From NCBI GenBank assembly GCA_000432655.1, contig HF986316.1, positions 5,584 to 13,723 on the forward strand: a stretch of DNA of 8,140 bases, given 5' to 3'. The DNA comes from Bacteroides sp. CAG:1060. Its GTDB lineage: Bacteria > Bacteroidota > Bacteroidia > Bacteroidales > UBA932. Every line of letters begins with the position of its first letter. Position 1 is the first letter of the stretch. The translations under genes were made by a program, and so were the position numbers. Under the pieces are notes generated by a model that was given only the letters and a program-made list of their open reading frames with translations, was not told the DNA's origin and made no database searches. Below are positions 7,715-8,140 of this stretch, in pieces.

Positions 7715-7726
7715 ATTTGAACAAAT
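7715..7726. repeat. Inverted repeat ATTTG-AA-CAAAT across the gcv operon promoter
   Basis: A perfect 5-bp dyad with a 2-base centre overlaps the downstream half of the minus-strand -7 box and the expected transcription start. Its position fits a repressor site, but it is short and A/T-rich and could be chance. No regulator gene is in the window. Confidence 0.25.
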
Positions 7727-7729
7727 ATA
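7722..7729 (-). promoter_or_regulatory. Bacteroidota-type -7 box for the gcv operon
   Basis: Reading the minus strand, TATATTTG matches the Bacteroidota sigma-ABfr consensus TAnnTTTG exactly. It lies 20 nt ahead of the ATG at 7701, giving a transcription start near 7715-7718 and a very short leader. No convincing TTTG -33 element is seen at the expected 19-21 nt upstream, which is common for this promoter class. Confidence 0.6.
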
Positions 7730-7783
7730 ATACTTTTTTGTGACTTCGGCACCTTTTCACTATCATTTCACGCAAGTAATTCC

Positions 7784-7791
7784 TATTTTTG
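7784..7791 (+). promoter_or_regulatory. Bacteroidota-type -7 box for the arginase-like gene
   Basis: TATTTTTG matches TAnnTTTG exactly and lies 27 nt ahead of the ATG at 7819. Transcription would start near 7797 and leave a leader of about 20 nt that is rich in A and C and has no Shine-Dalgarno sequence. A -33 TTTG is not evident. It points away from the gcv promoter, with 54 nt between the two boxes. Confidence 0.55.
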
Positions 7792-7818
7792 TGAAAACCG
7801 AAACAACAATCACAACAC

Positions 7819-8140
7819 ATGGACAGAACAGTCGTCAAGACAGACTTCTCCAACATGGAAGGCACATGCTGTTATTGTTCCGAAAAAAGCGCGGATCTGA
7901 TACGCAGCAGCATAAGCCGGATACCCGTAAATGCCATTCATTTCATAGGTACGGGAGATTACCATTACCAGACGCTTTTCTGGCTCGAAAGGCTGAAGGA
8001 ACCGTTCACCCTGATATTGATTGACCACCATCCCGACGACCAGGCGGGCGCATTCGGGGACGAGCTGCTGAGCTGCGGGGGATGGGTCACAAATGCACGG
8101 GCACTTCCGCTGTGCCGCAAGACAATCTGGATCCACGACG
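7819..8140 (+). CDS. Arginase-family (ureohydrolase-fold) protein, N-terminal part (3' partial)
   Basis: The first 107 residues are present and the frame is still open at the window edge. HFIGTGDYHYQT (41-52) and LILIDHHPDD (65-74) align with the GGDHS and DAHxD metal-binding motifs of the arginase/agmatinase fold, and SCGGWV (85-90) follows. The protein thus resembles a divergent arginase-family group in Bacteroidota that keeps GTxCYC near its start (here G15-T-C-C-Y-C20) and DHHPD in the core; this comparison is from memory. Whether it hydrolyses a guanidino substrate is unknown, because the SxDxDxxDP motif carrying the remaining metal ligands would lie past the edge. The start is the first ATG after a good -7 box. 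It is transcribed away from the gcv operon. Confidence 0.7.
   Translation, partial: MDRTVVKTDFSNMEGTCCYCSEKSADLIRSSISRIPVNAIHFIGTGDYHYQTLFWLERLKEPFTLILIDHHPDDQAGAFGDELLSCGGWVTNARALPLCRKTIWIHD

Noticed and set aside
7702..7818. Glycine riboswitch upstream of the gcv operon
   Set aside because: The leader between the promoter box and the first ATG is only about 15 nt, far too short for a glycine aptamer, and no such fold is visible in the region.

Overview
The window most likely comes from a Bacteroidota genome, probably Bacteroidales. The evidence is the two TAnnTTTG-type -7 promoter boxes (TATATTTG and TATTTTTG), the near absence of Shine-Dalgarno sequences, A/T-rich leaders before the start codons, and family variants typical of the phylum (a DUF5715-like protein, an M23 lipoprotein and an arginase-like protein with a Cys-Tyr-Cys motif). 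I cannot name the genus. No mobile element, tRNA, rRNA or CRISPR array is visible, and no gene-free stretch exceeds 120 bases.

Positions 1-2224 hold three tightly spaced plus-strand genes: the 3' end of an ABC-F ATPase gene, an M23-family metallopeptidase lipoprotein, and trmO, a tRNA methyltransferase. Gaps of 14 and 11 nt suggest one transcript. It converges on the next group with only 6 nt between stop codons, and a 12-bp hairpin inside the 3' end of trmO is a candidate shared terminator.

Positions 2231-7701 hold a six-gene minus-strand operon with gaps of 2-17 nt. In transcription order it contains an unrecognised 155-aa protein, gcvT, gcvH, gcvPA, gcvPB and a membrane-anchored DUF5715-like protein with an M15-like metal site. 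The middle four genes encode the T, H and two-subunit P proteins of the glycine cleavage system. P decarboxylates glycine and loads the aminomethyl group onto the lipoyl arm of H; T then releases ammonia and passes the one-carbon unit to tetrahydrofolate. The L protein and lipoylation enzymes are not in the window. The P protein is split into two subunits rather than being one fused chain of about 950 residues.

Positions 7702-7818 form a divergent promoter region. The minus-strand box drives the gcv operon, and its position implies that the first gene starts at an internal ATG. The plus-strand box drives the arginase-fold protein that runs off the right edge.

Most of the window is conserved housekeeping metabolism. 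The points most worth a second look are the substituted zinc-ligand position in the M23 enzyme, the unexplained genes at both ends of the gcv operon, the split P protein, and the embedded hairpin. I see no clear new multi-gene system.
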